Of a stretch of DNA of 64,000 nt, positions 41,305 through 50,815 are shown piece after piece. How positions within the stretch are numbered: the stretch's first letter is position 1; each line of letters begins with the position of its first letter. Under the pieces are notes generated by a model that saw only the letters and a program-made list of their open reading frames with translations, did no database searches and was not told the origin of the DNA. The translations under genes and the position numbers were made by a program. This DNA is from DASRDR01 sp963812945 [NCBI: uncultured Candidatus Rokubacteria bacterium] (GTDB lineage Bacteria > Methylomirabilota > Methylomirabilia > Rokubacteriales). Where the stretch lies: positions 1,488,001 through 1,552,000 of the forward strand of contig CAWEXD010000008.1 in the NCBI GenBank assembly GCA_963812945.1, read 5' to 3'.

Positions 41305-42470
41305 CCGGGCCCGCGGCCCCGCGCCTGCGGGTCGGCCTCTTCACGAACAACTACTTCCCGATGCTCGGCGGCGTGCCCACGGCCGTCGAGACCATCCGGC
41401 GCGGTCTCGAGGCGCTGGGCCACGAGGCCGTGATCGTCGCCCCCCGCATGGCCGGGTCGGACGACCTCGGCGCGCCCGTGATCCGCGTGCCGGCCATCCC
41501 GGCCCCCACGTACCCCGACTTCGCCCTGCCGCTGCCCCTGGGCCCGGCGCTCACCCGGCGCCTTGGCGCCCTCGGCCTGGACGTGTTCCACGCCCATCAT
41601 CCGTTCCTCCTGGGCGCTTCCGCCCGGCGTCTCGCGCGGGCCGCCGGCCGGCCCTTCGTCTTCACGTACCACACGCTCTACGACCGGTACGCCCACCACG
41701 TGCCGCTGCCCCGCACGCTGGTCGCCCGCCAGGCCATCCGGCGGAGCACGACCTTCGCGAACACGGCGGACCTGGTCCTCGCGCCCTCGGACTTCGTCGC
41801 GCGGCGCCTCCGGGCGCAGGGCGTGCGCCGGCCCATCGAGGTGCTGCCCACCGGGGTCGACCTGGAGCGCTTCCGGCCCGGCGGCCGCGCCGCGGCCCGT
41901 CAGGCCCTCGGGCTCGGCGACGCCGGCCGGATCCTCCTCTACGTGGGGCGGCTGGACCGCGAGAAGAACCTGGAGCTCCTGCTGGACGCGGTCGCCCGTG
42001 TCGAGACGCCCGGGACCCGGCTGCTCCTCGTCGGGCGGGGCATGCAGGCCGCGGCCCTCCGCACCGCGGCGAGGGCACTGGGGCTGGGCGAGCGCGTCGA
42101 GTTCCGCGGCGGCACCCCGCCCGACGGCCTGCCCACGTACTACCGCGCGGCGGACGCCTTCGTCTTCGCGTCGACGACCGAGACGCAGGGCCTGGCCGTC
42201 CTCGAGGCCATGGCCTGCGGACTGCCGGTCGTGGCGGTGCGCGCGAGCGGCATCGAGGAGGTCGTCGCCGAGGGCGTGTCGGGCCTGCTCGTGGCCGAGG
42301 ATCCCGCCGTCTTCGCCGCCGCCGTGACCCAGGTGCTCGCCGACGCCGACCTGGCGGAGAAGCTCGCGATCGGCGGCCGGGAGGCGGCCGCGCGACTCGG
42401 AGCCCTCGCCATGGTCGAGCGGCTCGTGGCGGCTTACCGTCGGGCAGGGGGAGATCCGGCGTGGAGCTGA
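41256..42470 (+). CDS. GT4-type glycosyltransferase
   Basis: A GT-B fold glycosyltransferase with LRVGLFTNNYFPMLGGVPTA at the N-terminal nucleotide-free lobe, FTYHTLYDRYAHH, LPTGVDLERFRPGG at the interdomain hinge, ILLYVGRLDREKNLELLLDA and the donor-site motif ETQGLAVLEAMACGLPVVAV. It is close to the mannosyltransferase PimB / glucosyl-diacylglycerol synthase-like group acting on a lipid acceptor. The conserved sequence begins near 41325, where no ATG, GTG or TTG exists; the nearest in-frame start is GTG 41256, inside the nuclease gene, giving 404 residues. A CTG at 41325 would also fit, so the start is uncertain. Confidence 0.87.
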   Translation: MAREPEAGGLRPLQDVAGPAAPRLRVGLFTNNYFPMLGGVPTAVETIRRGLEALGHEAVIVAPRMAGSDDLGAPVIRVPAIPAPTYPDFALPLPLGPALTRRLGALGLDVFHAHHPFLLGASARRLARAAGRPFVFTYHTLYDRYAHHVPLPRTLVARQAIRRSTTFANTADLVLAPSDFVARRLRAQGVRRPIEVLPTGVDLERFRPGGRAAARQALGLGDAGRILLYVGRLDREKNLELLLDAVARVETPGTRLLLVGRGMQAAALRTAARALGLGERVEFRGGTPPDGLPTYYRAADAFVFASTTETQGLAVLEAMACGLPVVAVRASGIEEVVAEGVSGLLVAEDPAVFAAAVTQVLADADLAEKLAIGGREAAARLGALAMVERLVAAYRRAGGDPAWS

Positions 42471-42865
42471 GACGCGACGATCTCGTCCGGGCGGCCGGTG
42501 ACCCGGCGCGGCGGCGCGGCGATCGGCTCGCCACGGTGGACCGCGAGATCCGGCAGGCCCAGGCCGAAGCCCTCGGCCGCACGGGGGAGCGGCTCCAGGG
42601 GATCCTCGACCGGCTGGCCCGCCTGGATGCGCGCCTCGACCAGGAGGCCCGGGACGGTGCCGCCCCGTTCCCGGGGGAGACGCTCCGGATGCAGATCGAG
42701 ACCCGGAACCGTCTCCGCGACGAGGCGCTGCGCGTCCGCCACCACCTGATCATCCAGCGCGAGGCCCTGGGGATCGCCCGGCACACCCCCGTCGAGCAGT
42801 GCTATCCCGTGCCCGGGCGCCGCCGCGGGCCCGGCGCCGCGAACGGCCAAGGGAGGGAGCCATGA
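42461..42865 (+). CDS. hypothetical helical protein
   Basis: A 134-residue Arg-, Ala- and Glu-rich protein, predicted almost wholly helical (REIRQAQAEALGRTGERLQG, LDARLDQEARDG, RNRLRDEALRVRHHLIIQRE) with heptad-like spacing, so likely a coiled coil. No family recognised. GTG 42461 overlaps the end of the glycosyltransferase and its TGA overlaps the ATG of the PaaA-like gene as ATGA, which ties its synthesis to that protein. It is small and basic; a role as an assembly or interaction partner is a guess only. Confidence 0.65.
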   Translation: MELRRDDLVRAAGDPARRRGDRLATVDREIRQAQAEALGRTGERLQGILDRLARLDARLDQEARDGAAPFPGETLRMQIETRNRLRDEALRVRHHLIIQREALGIARHTPVEQCYPVPGRRRGPGAANGQGREP

Positions 42866-43695
42866 CCGACGAGCGCATCCTGCACGAGAGTCTCCTCGCG
42901 CGCCTCGCGCGCGGCGAGCGCGTCGAGGCGCGGGACGAGATGAGCCCGGTCTACCGGGACAGTCTCGTCCACCTCATGACGATGCAGGCCGACTCCGAGC
43001 TGGCGGGCGCCTACGGGTACGTGCCCTGGATCATGAAGGCGCCGGGCGTCGAGGAGAAGCTCGTGGTGGCCCAGATCGTCAAGGACGAGACCCGCCACGC
43101 CAAGGTGATGTACGACCTCCTCGAGGAGCTCGGCGTGGACATCGGCGCGCGCGTCCGGACCCACGACGAGAGCTTCGCCCGCCGGCTCGACGACTCGGAG
43201 GCCGACATCGGCACGGCCCGGGTGGCCGGGGACAAGCGCGTCAACATCTTCTACTACCCGATCGACACGTGGGCGGACTTCGTGATGTTCAACTTCTGCA
43301 TGGACCGCGGGGCCGGGCACCAGCTCGAGGACGTCCGGCACTGCTCCTACGGCCCCTGGCGCCGGGGCGTGGAGGGGATCTTCAAGGAGGAGCGGATGCA
43401 CATCCGCCACGGCGAGCTCTGGGTCAAGCGGCTCGCCGGGGACCCCGCCACGCGGGACGAGGCGGAGCGGACGCTCGCCAAGTGGTACGTCCGCACCATG
43501 AACATCTTCGGCCGGCCCGGGAGCCCGAAGAACCGGCTCTACCGGGAGCTCGGTCTCAAGCGCCGCGACAACGACGAGGTCCGCCGAGCGTTCTCGGACG
43601 AAGTCCGGGGACTGGTCGAGCCGCTGGGCTGGCGTCTGCCCGAGTGGAAGCCCGCTTGGGACAAGCTGCCCGAGGAGGCTCAGATCCCGGGCTGA
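42862..43695 (+). CDS. PaaA-like diiron (ferritin-like) protein, phenylacetyl-CoA epoxidase catalytic subunit family
   Basis: A 277-residue helical-bundle protein of the PaaA family, the catalytic subunit of the 1,2-phenylacetyl-CoA epoxidase. Carboxylate/His iron ligand pairs appear as ADSELAGAYGY, KDETRHAKVMYDLL (ExxH), MDRGAGHQLEDV and KEERMHIRHGELWVKRL (ExxxH region). The usual paaB, paaC, paaD and paaE partners are absent from this window, so it either works with partners encoded elsewhere or is a PaaA relative with another substrate. It is coupled to the small helical gene before it. The gap of 112 bases after it holds nothing I recognise. Confidence 0.82.
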   Translation: MTDERILHESLLARLARGERVEARDEMSPVYRDSLVHLMTMQADSELAGAYGYVPWIMKAPGVEEKLVVAQIVKDETRHAKVMYDLLEELGVDIGARVRTHDESFARRLDDSEADIGTARVAGDKRVNIFYYPIDTWADFVMFNFCMDRGAGHQLEDVRHCSYGPWRRGVEGIFKEERMHIRHGELWVKRLAGDPATRDEAERTLAKWYVRTMNIFGRPGSPKNRLYRELGLKRRDNDEVRRAFSDEVRGLVEPLGWRLPEWKPAWDKLPEEAQIPG

Positions 43696-43807
43696 GCGCT
43701 CCGGCCGGCCCGCCCGCTGCTCCGTTCTACTGCACTCTCTCGAGCCCCATCCGGGCGGACTGACCGCCGCCGCTCAACGTGCGTGCCTTCGGCGGCTCGA
43801 GGACGCG

Positions 43808-44239
43808 CTACTCGCGCCGAGCCTCCGACAGGAACGTGAACGACAGGTGGTTCGACTCGTGCCCCGCGCGGTCGAAGACGTAATACTCACCGACCACCGT
43901 CACGCCATGGCCTTGATAGCGCGCCGTGCAGGACACCGTGGCGTTCGTGACCCGTGGATCGCTCCCGGGCTGGAAGCCAGGCGGCAGACCCGAGATCGGG
44001 GCGGTCGCCCGACCGAAGTTGACGGTGTCGATCACGCACTGCCCGCCGAAGAGATCCGCATCGGAATCGAACACATCGGCCTCGATGCGCACGGTGCCCC
44101 CGGACCCCTGCGTGGTCTGCGTCAGCCGGAGATTCGAGAGCACGGGCGCCTGGCTGACCTGCTGAGGACCGCTGGAGTCCGAGCCGCCGCAGGCGGCGAG
44201 GAGCAGGATCGTGAGGCCGAGGAGCATCCCGTGGGCCAT
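43808..44239 (-). CDS. putative lipoprotein
   Basis: A 143-residue exported lipoprotein: signal peptide MAHGMLLGLTILLLAAC with a lipobox LAAC (Cys at residue 17), a short Gly/Ser linker, then a beta-rich domain resembling an Ig-like/CARDB module (APVLSNLRLTQTTQGSGGT, IEADVFDSDADLFGG, GEYYVFDRAGHESNHLSF). Two Cys (in GQCVID and VSCTARY) could form a disulphide. ATG 44239 is chosen over one 17 codons upstream because GGGAGG stands seven bases before it and the signal peptide starts there. Function unknown. Confidence 0.78.
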   Translation of the reverse strand: MAHGMLLGLTILLLAACGGSDSSGPQQVSQAPVLSNLRLTQTTQGSGGTVRIEADVFDSDADLFGGQCVIDTVNFGRATAPISGLPPGFQPGSDPRVTNATVSCTARYQGHGVTVVGEYYVFDRAGHESNHLSFTFLSEARRE

Positions 44240-44429
44240 GGCGAACCTCCCTCTGAGTGCGCGACGTGGCACCACCTCACTCCCGGGCAAAGCGGCCCCT
44301 GACGTTAGGGGACGCCTGGCCCGGGGTCAAGGCGAGAAAGGGCGGCCCGCTGGTCCCACACGAGCCTTGCGCGGGTGCCGCGACAGTGTCCGATAAGAGG
44401 GATTCTGTCGCTTAGATGGATCGACGCCG

Positions 44430-44462
44430 CCAGGCGGCCCGTCCGCCTCCGTGGCCGCCTGG
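44430..44462. terminator. hairpin in the 450-base non-coding stretch 44240-44692
   Basis: CCAGGCGGC (44430-44438) and GCCGCCTGG (44454-44462) make a perfect nine-base-pair stem with a 15-base loop, followed on the plus strand by TTTCC. The stretch 44240-44692 lies between the lipoprotein start and the end of the TPR gene (both minus strand) and I see no gene in it. The hairpin could terminate the bactofilin operon transcript read on the minus strand. Confidence 0.35.
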
Positions 44463-44692
44463 TTTCCAGGGCCCTCCCCGGTAGCCCCTAGACCGCGAGC
44501 CTCAGGCCGCAGGTGCGCCGTGCGGACGGGAGATCGCGGAGTCCCTCTCGTTGCGCGACCACCGTGACTCCGCCCAGTGCGTGGGATCCGGCCGGATGTG
44601 ACAGGGCTCCCAGTGCCAGCACGAGCGCGCGGCGGGCACCAAAGGTCCGGGCCGCCGCGCCGCCGGCCCGGGCGTGTGCCCGGTGCGGTCGC

Positions 44693-45340
44693 TCAGCCCG
44701 CGCTGCCGAGCAGCGCCAGGCGGATCCGCACGTCCTGCACCCGGTCGGACGACGGCAGGTCCTTGAGGTACTGCTTGTAGGTGGCGATCGCCCCGCCGGA
44801 GTCCTTGGCCTGCTCTTGGACCCGGGCCTTGGCCAGGAGGAGGTCGCCGTAGAGGAAGTCCTTGGGTCCGCGGCCCGCCAGGCCCTGCTGGAAGACCTCC
44901 AGGGCCCGGGCCGGGTCGCCCTTGGCCTCGTAGGCGTAGCCCTGGCCGAGGCGGCTCAGGACCCCGACGGTCCCGCCGTTCCGCTGGGCCGCCGCCTGGC
45001 CAAACGCCACCGCGGCCGCGTCCCACTGGCTACGCCGGAACTCGACCTGACCCAGGAGATACCAGCCCTGCTGGCCGGCCCGGGTCCCGGAATGGCTCGC
45101 GAGGAACGCGTTGACCGTCTTGGCCGCCGTGTCCAGCTCGGCCGGCTGGCCCGACCCGACTGCCTTCTGCACCGCGGCCAGCGCGGTCCCGATGGCCTGC
45201 TGGGCGGCGGCCTCGCGGCGCCCGTGCCAGGTCCAGACGCCGGACGCGATCAGAAGCAGGACAATCGCGGCGCCGACGGAGAGGAGGGCCCAGCGGGCCG
45301 GCGCCGGGAGCGCGCCGAACCAGGCGCGGATGCCGCTCAC
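44693..45340 (-). CDS. membrane-anchored TPR protein (YfgM-like)
   Basis: A 215-residue protein with one N-terminal membrane helix (about 17-35, WALLSVGAAIVLLLIASGVW) and a periplasmic or extracytoplasmic helical region with two to three TPR-type repeats (QGWYLLGQVEFRRSQWDAAA, LSRLGQGYAYEAKGDPARAL, LLLAKARVQEQAKDSGGAI). Last gene of the bactofilin operon; its ATG overlaps the stop of the SH3 gene. Probably a scaffold for envelope protein assembly; no partner is evident beyond its two operon neighbours. Confidence 0.78.
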   Translation of the reverse strand: MSGIRAWFGALPAPARWALLSVGAAIVLLLIASGVWTWHGRREAAAQQAIGTALAAVQKAVGSGQPAELDTAAKTVNAFLASHSGTRAGQQGWYLLGQVEFRRSQWDAAAVAFGQAAAQRNGGTVGVLSRLGQGYAYEAKGDPARALEVFQQGLAGRGPKDFLYGDLLLAKARVQEQAKDSGGAIATYKQYLKDLPSSDRVQDVRIRLALLGSAG

Positions 45341-46104
45341 TGCACCTCGCGGACGTTCTCGGCGGGAACCCAGCCCTCGGTGCCGTCAACCGCGCGCACC
45401 TTGACCCAGTGCCCCCCGTCGAACACCAGCAGGTTCAGGATCCGCAGACGGCGGTCGATCGCGTCCACGTATCTCACCTGCTGGCCCGCGGAGACGCGGC
45501 CGACCTGCGAGGAGCTCGCCATGGCGTCCCGGTACAAGACGCTCGTCCCGACGACCTCGAGAACCCGGCTCGACGCGGACGGCGACTCACGCGTCAGGGC
45601 CGCGGGCTTCATCACGCCGGGCGGCGCGGCGCTGCCGTTCCCCTGGCGGGCCGCCGGATCCTGGTAGGCCGCCACCGTCGGCAGGCCGCCAGAGATGCCC
45701 GTGGACGTAGGGGCGGCGCCGGCCGTCGCGCTCGCCGGCCCAGCGGGCTGGGACGGAGCGGCCGAAGCCGGCGCGGACGCGGACTCCGGAGCCTTGGGCC
45801 CCGCACGGTACGACTGAAGCTCGTCCACCTTCACCGCGATCTCGCCGAGCGCCGTGCGCGCCTTGAGCTGGCCGCCGACCAGCGTCCCCCGGATCACGCG
45901 CCCGTCGCGAAGCTGGATCTCCTCGCGCGAAAGGCTGGCCACCTCGTCCGGCGCGAGCTCGACCAGCCCCGATCCCGTCGACACCATCAGGGACTCGTTC
46001 GACAGCTCCCCGTCGATCCGGCTGCCGTTGGCGAACACCAGCTCGCCCGCCGCCGCAGGCGCCGAGACAAGGAGGGTGAGCGCCGCGATCCAGAGCCCCC
46101 TCAC
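45337..46104 (-). CDS. exported protein with C-terminal bacterial SH3 domain
   Basis: A 255-residue protein with a signal peptide (residues 1-19, ending APAAAG), an N-terminal beta region (about 20-95, LVFANGSRIDGELSNESL, REEIQLRDGRVIRGTLVGG), a 75-residue Ala/Pro/Ser linker and a C-terminal SH3b domain (about 180-255, VVGTSVLYRDAMASSSQVGR, GGHWVKVRAVDGTEGWVP). SH3b domains often bind peptidoglycan. It sits between a bactofilin and a TPR protein with ATGA overlaps on both sides, suggesting a cell-wall-linked envelope complex. Confidence 0.82.
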   Translation of the reverse strand: MRGLWIAALTLLVSAPAAAGELVFANGSRIDGELSNESLMVSTGSGLVELAPDEVASLSREEIQLRDGRVIRGTLVGGQLKARTALGEIAVKVDELQSYRAGPKAPESASAPASAAPSQPAGPASATAGAAPTSTGISGGLPTVAAYQDPAARQGNGSAAPPGVMKPAALTRESPSASSRVLEVVGTSVLYRDAMASSSQVGRVSAGQQVRYVDAIDRRLRILNLLVFDGGHWVKVRAVDGTEGWVPAENVREVQ

Positions 46105-46544
46105 GGCTGACCCCCGACCTCGATCCGCCCCCGACTCCCCCGGTCCACCACGATCTCCCCCTTGACGAGCGCGCCGTCCGCCGCGGCGAAGCTCCCGCTC
46201 TTGAGGTTCCCCGTCAGGATGCCCTGCGGGAGTATCTCGACGCGTCCGGTCGCGTTCAGATTACCGCGGACCTTGCCGCCGACCACGATGTTCGACGCGC
46301 TGATGTCCGCATCGACCTCGGCGCGGTCGCCGACGTGCACACGCCCGTTCACGTTGATGATCCCCTCGAATCGCCCCGCGAGCTCGAGGTCGCCCTCCCC
46401 GATGATCTCTCCCTTGATGGAGAGCTTCTCCCCGACCCGGAAGGCTCCCGACTGGGACCCCGAGGACAGCGTGAGGGGCACGCCCGGCTCCTCATCGTCC
46501 CCTGCGGCATCGAACCCGAAGAACCGCCGTAGAGCCCTGAACAC
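46101..46544 (-). CDS. bactofilin
   Basis: Polymer-forming cytoskeletal protein; bactofilins assemble at the membrane without nucleotide and place cell-wall enzymes or other factors. The 147-residue product has the right-handed beta-helix core with the repeated GEKLSIKGEIIGEGDLELAG, FEGIINVNGRVHVG, ADISASNIVVGGKVRGNLNA and GRVEILPQGILTGNLKSGS turns, flanked by a short Arg-rich amphipathic N terminus (VFRALRRFFGF) that could contact the membrane. GTG 46544 is used: GGGAGG lies seven bases upstream and a good promoter about 30 bases further. Head of the operon with the SH3 and TPR genes. Confidence 0.9.
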   Translation of the reverse strand: MFRALRRFFGFDAAGDDEEPGVPLTLSSGSQSGAFRVGEKLSIKGEIIGEGDLELAGRFEGIINVNGRVHVGDRAEVDADISASNIVVGGKVRGNLNATGRVEILPQGILTGNLKSGSFAAADGALVKGEIVVDRGSRGRIEVGGQP

Positions 46545-46581
46545 GCGAGCGCCTCCCACACGGACGCACTGAAACGCTGTT

Positions 46582-46610
46582 AATGTACAGACCTCGCTCC
46601 GGAGTGTCAA
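46582..46610 (-). promoter_or_regulatory. sigma-70 promoter of the bactofilin operon
   Basis: On the minus strand, TTGACA (46610-46605), exact 17-base spacer, TACATT (46587-46582). Start near 46575, leader of about 30 bases with GGGAGG before the GTG at 46544. One of the best promoters in the window. Confidence 0.65.
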
Positions 46611-46709
46611 GGAAAGCGGGCAGGACCTTGACTCTCCCGAGCGCCGCGGCGGCCACACTGCATGGGAGTCAAGGCCCGACCCCGCGAAGCCCACGAAGGA
46701 GGGTCACCC

Positions 46710-47183
46710 GTGGACACCCGAAGCCCATCGTCCGGGACGGACCAGGCGCCCTTCAAGAACATCCTCGTCGCCGTCGACGGCAGTGACCACGCGTTCGACG
46801 CGGTCCGCGTCGCGGCGCGGCTCGCGACTGCGCTGTCGGCGCGGCTCACGCTGATGACGGCGTACGACGCGCCGTCGGAGAGCCTCGGCGAGCCGAACTA
46901 CTCGCGCGCCCTCGGCGAGGCGCTCGGCGAGGCCCAGAAGATGCTCGAGGACGCCCGGCGCGTGGCGCTGAATGCCGGCGGGCCGGAGCCCCAGGTGGAG
47001 TGGCTAGCGGGCGAGCCGGCCGCCACCATCGTGGAGACGGCGCAGGCGGGAGGCTACGACCTCGTCGTCATGGGCACGCTCGGGCGGGGCCGGCTCGGCG
47101 CGGCGCTCCTGGGCTCGGTCTCCGCCGAGGTGGCGGCCCGGGCCGGCCGTCCCGTGCTGGTCGTCGGCGACGTGCTGCGCTGA
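46710..47183 (+). CDS. universal stress protein (UspA family)
   Basis: A single-domain Usp of 157 residues: KNILVAVDGSDHAFDAVRVA at the first strand-helix and the ATP-binding MGTLGRGRLGAALLGSVSAEV, matching the G-2x-G-9x-G(S/T) pattern, then RPVLVVG. ATP-binding type. GTG 46710 is favoured because GGAGGG stands six bases upstream; an in-frame start 16 codons earlier has no ribosome-binding site. Divergent from the bactofilin operon and convergent with leuA. Confidence 0.9.
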   Translation: MDTRSPSSGTDQAPFKNILVAVDGSDHAFDAVRVAARLATALSARLTLMTAYDAPSESLGEPNYSRALGEALGEAQKMLEDARRVALNAGGPEPQVEWLAGEPAATIVETAQAGGYDLVVMGTLGRGRLGAALLGSVSAEVAARAGRPVLVVGDVLR

Positions 47184-47251
47184 CCCCGTCCCCGCCCTCC
47201 CCCCTGCCCCGGGGCCGGGCTCGCGCCGAACCGGGAGGAGAACCGGCGAGG

Positions 47252-48949
<1,698 letters not shown>

Positions 48950-48980
48950 TCACCGGGCTTCCACCCGGGTCCGAAAACCA

Positions 48981-49015
48981 CGAACCTCCTGGCCCGTAGG
49001 GGCTCAGGAGGTTCG
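48981..49015 (-). terminator. attenuator terminator hairpin upstream of leuA
   Basis: Read on the minus strand: CGAACCTCCTG (49015-49005), then a one-base bulge, GCCC, loop CTAC, GGGC, and CAGGAGGTTCG (48991-48981), i.e. 11 plus 4 base pairs, followed by TGGTTTTCGG. This is an intrinsic-terminator shape 40 bases before leuA. It lies behind the leader peptide gene and a separate hairpin (49040-49015), the layout of a leu-type attenuator. Confidence 0.7.
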
Positions 49016-49040
49016 GCGAGCGCGGACGGCGGCGCTCGCC
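49015..49040 (-). promoter_or_regulatory. pause/antiterminator-type hairpin of the leu leader
   Basis: GGCGAGCG and CGCTCGCC form an eight-base-pair stem (49040-49033 with 49022-49015) starting right after the leader peptide stop codon and touching the terminator stem by one base. A ribosome stalled in the leader would affect this stem first. CTCCTG in the leader codons could also pair with the CAGGAG of the terminator, giving an alternative fold. Mechanism is inference. Confidence 0.5.
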
Positions 49041-49041
49041 G

Positions 49042-49074
49042 CTACATAAGCAGGAGGCCCAGGCCACGCTGCAT
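49042..49074 (-). CDS. leuL: leucine-rich attenuator leader peptide
   Basis: A ten-codon open frame reading MQRGLGLLLM and stop, with four Leu codons (CTG, CTC, CTG, CTT), three of them consecutive. It lies directly upstream of two hairpins and leuA, exactly where a leu attenuator peptide belongs: low charged tRNA-Leu would stall the ribosome on the Leu run. The best promoter puts the transcript start about three bases before the ATG, so translation would be leaderless or nearly so. The small size means chance cannot be excluded, but Leu content, position and hairpins together make this convincing. Confidence 0.65.
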   Translation of the reverse strand: MQRGLGLLLM

Positions 49075-49083
49075 CACGCCCCG

Positions 49084-49112
49084 AGACTGCCAGGGAACGG
49101 GCCCCCTGTCAA
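49084..49112 (-). promoter_or_regulatory. candidate promoter of leuL-leuA
   Basis: On the minus strand, TTGACA (49112-49107), exact 17-base spacer, CAGTCT (49089-49084). The -35 box is perfect, the -10 box poor. Start would be near 49077, only about three bases before the leader peptide ATG at 49074. The rest of the gap to mgtE (49113-49279) is GC-rich with no gene. Confidence 0.4.
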
Positions 49113-49279
49113 CGCCAGTCGGGCGGCCCCGGGCCCCCCCTCCGGCCCCCCGGTCAAGCCGGCGTCCCGCCCCCTTTCCGCCCCTCCTGGGCGCCCTCCT
49201 GAGCGGGCTCTCGGGGCCACATGGTACCCTCGCTCCAGTCAGCGTCATCGAGCCGCCGCGAATCCACCGAGAGGCGTCC

Positions 49280-50656
49280 ATGGCCGTCGAACCCGCCCTC
49301 GACCTTGCCCGCGTCATCGAGGGGCGGGACTTCCCCGCGCTCCACGAGATGCTGAAGAGCTGGTCGCCTCCGACCGCCGCGAATCTCCTCGAGACCCTCC
49401 CCGTGGAGCAGCAGGTCGTCGCCTTCCGCGTGCTGCCCCGGGACCTGGCCGCCGACGTCTTCGAGTACCTGCCGCTGGAGGCCCAGCAGAGCCTCCTGAA
49501 GGCGATGGCCCGGGAAGACGTCGCCAAGATCCTCAACGAGATGGCGCCCGACGACCGCACCGCGCTCCTCGACGAGCTGCCGGGAACGGTCACCCAGCAT
49601 CTCCTCCAGCTGCTCACCCCCGAGGAGCGGTCGGTGGCCGTCAAGCTCCTCGGCTATCCGGAGGGCAGCATCGGCCGGCTCGTGACGCCGGACTACGTGC
49701 GCGTCCGGCCCGACTGGGACATGGCATACGTCCTCGATCACATCCGCCGGTACGGGCACGACAGCGAGACGCTCTCGATCGTCTACGTCATCGACGATCG
49801 CGGGCGGCTGGTCGGCGAGATCCCCATCCGCAAGATCCTCCTCCTCCCCCCCGAGACCCGCGTCTCGGAGGTGACCGACCAGCGGGTGGTCGCCCTGAGG
49901 GCCACCGACACGCAGGAATCCGCGGTGCCGGTATTCCAGAGCGAGGATCGCGTGGCCCTCCCGGTCGTCGACTCCGGCGGCACGCTGATCGGCATCGTCA
50001 CCGTCGACGACGTGCTGGACGTGGCGCAGACCGCCGCCACCCGGACCCTTCAGCGCTTCGGCGGCATGCAGGCCCTGGACGAGCCGTACCTCGAGATGCC
50101 CTTCCACGCCATGCTCCGCCGGCGGGCCAGCTGGCTCGTCGTGCTGTTCCTCGGGGAGATGCTGACCGCCACGGCCATGGCCTTCTTCGAAAAGGAGATC
50201 CAGCGGGCGGTCGTCCTCGCCCTCTTCGTCCCCCTCATCATCTCGAGCGGCGGCAACTCCGGATCGCAGGCCGCCACCCTGGTGATCCGCGCGCTCGCGC
50301 TGGGCGAGGTGTCGCTCGGGCAGTGGTGGCGGGTCATGCGCCGGGAGGTCTGGTCCGGCCTCGTGCTGGGGAGCATTCTCGGCGCGATCGGCTTCCTGCG
50401 CATCGCTCTCTGGTCCCAGTTCTCCGACCTGTACGGGCCGCACTGGTTTCTCGTCGCGGTGACGGTGGGCGTGGCGCTGGTCGGCATCGTGCTCTGGGGA
50501 ACCTTCGCGGGATCCATGCTCCCGCTCGTGCTGAGGCGCCTCGGATTCGATCCGGCCACCTCCTCGGCGCCGTTCGTCGCGACGCTGGTGGACGTCACCG
50601 GGCTGGTGATCTACTTCAGCGTGGCGGCGCTGATCCTGCGGGGCACGCTCCTCTAG
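49280..50656 (+). CDS. mgtE: magnesium transporter MgtE
   Basis: Mg2+ channel/transporter of 458 residues with the full MgtE layout: N-terminal helical domain (about 1-135, with LPVEQQVVAFRVLPRDLAADV and the MAPDDRTALLDEL motif), two CBS domains (about 140-255) that sense cytosolic Mg2+, the plug helix and five membrane helices (from about 270) with the pore motif SSGGNSGSQAATLVIRALALG. ATG 49280 starts the family-conserved region. No Mg2+ riboswitch recognised in the leader. Confidence 0.95.
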   Translation: MAVEPALDLARVIEGRDFPALHEMLKSWSPPTAANLLETLPVEQQVVAFRVLPRDLAADVFEYLPLEAQQSLLKAMAREDVAKILNEMAPDDRTALLDELPGTVTQHLLQLLTPEERSVAVKLLGYPEGSIGRLVTPDYVRVRPDWDMAYVLDHIRRYGHDSETLSIVYVIDDRGRLVGEIPIRKILLLPPETRVSEVTDQRVVALRATDTQESAVPVFQSEDRVALPVVDSGGTLIGIVTVDDVLDVAQTAATRTLQRFGGMQALDEPYLEMPFHAMLRRRASWLVVLFLGEMLTATAMAFFEKEIQRAVVLALFVPLIISSGGNSGSQAATLVIRALALGEVSLGQWWRVMRREVWSGLVLGSILGAIGFLRIALWSQFSDLYGPHWFLVAVTVGVALVGIVLWGTFAGSMLPLVLRRLGFDPATSSAPFVATLVDVTGLVIYFSVAALILRGTLL

Positions 50657-50815
50657 CGGCCCGCGCTCGAGCGGTGCCCGGCCAGGAGCCCCCGGCTTGA
50701 CGACATGTCGCCAGTGGTGTCTGCTCCGGCCGAGCCACGTGTCCGGATCACGGATTCGCCACCCACCCTGCCGCGGCCGAGCCACGCGCGCGCCGCGCGA
50801 ACCCAGGAGCCGACG

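Noticed and set aside
43696-43807. Small gene between the PaaA-like gene and the lipoprotein
   Set aside because: No start with a ribosome-binding site and no conserved sequence in 112 bases.
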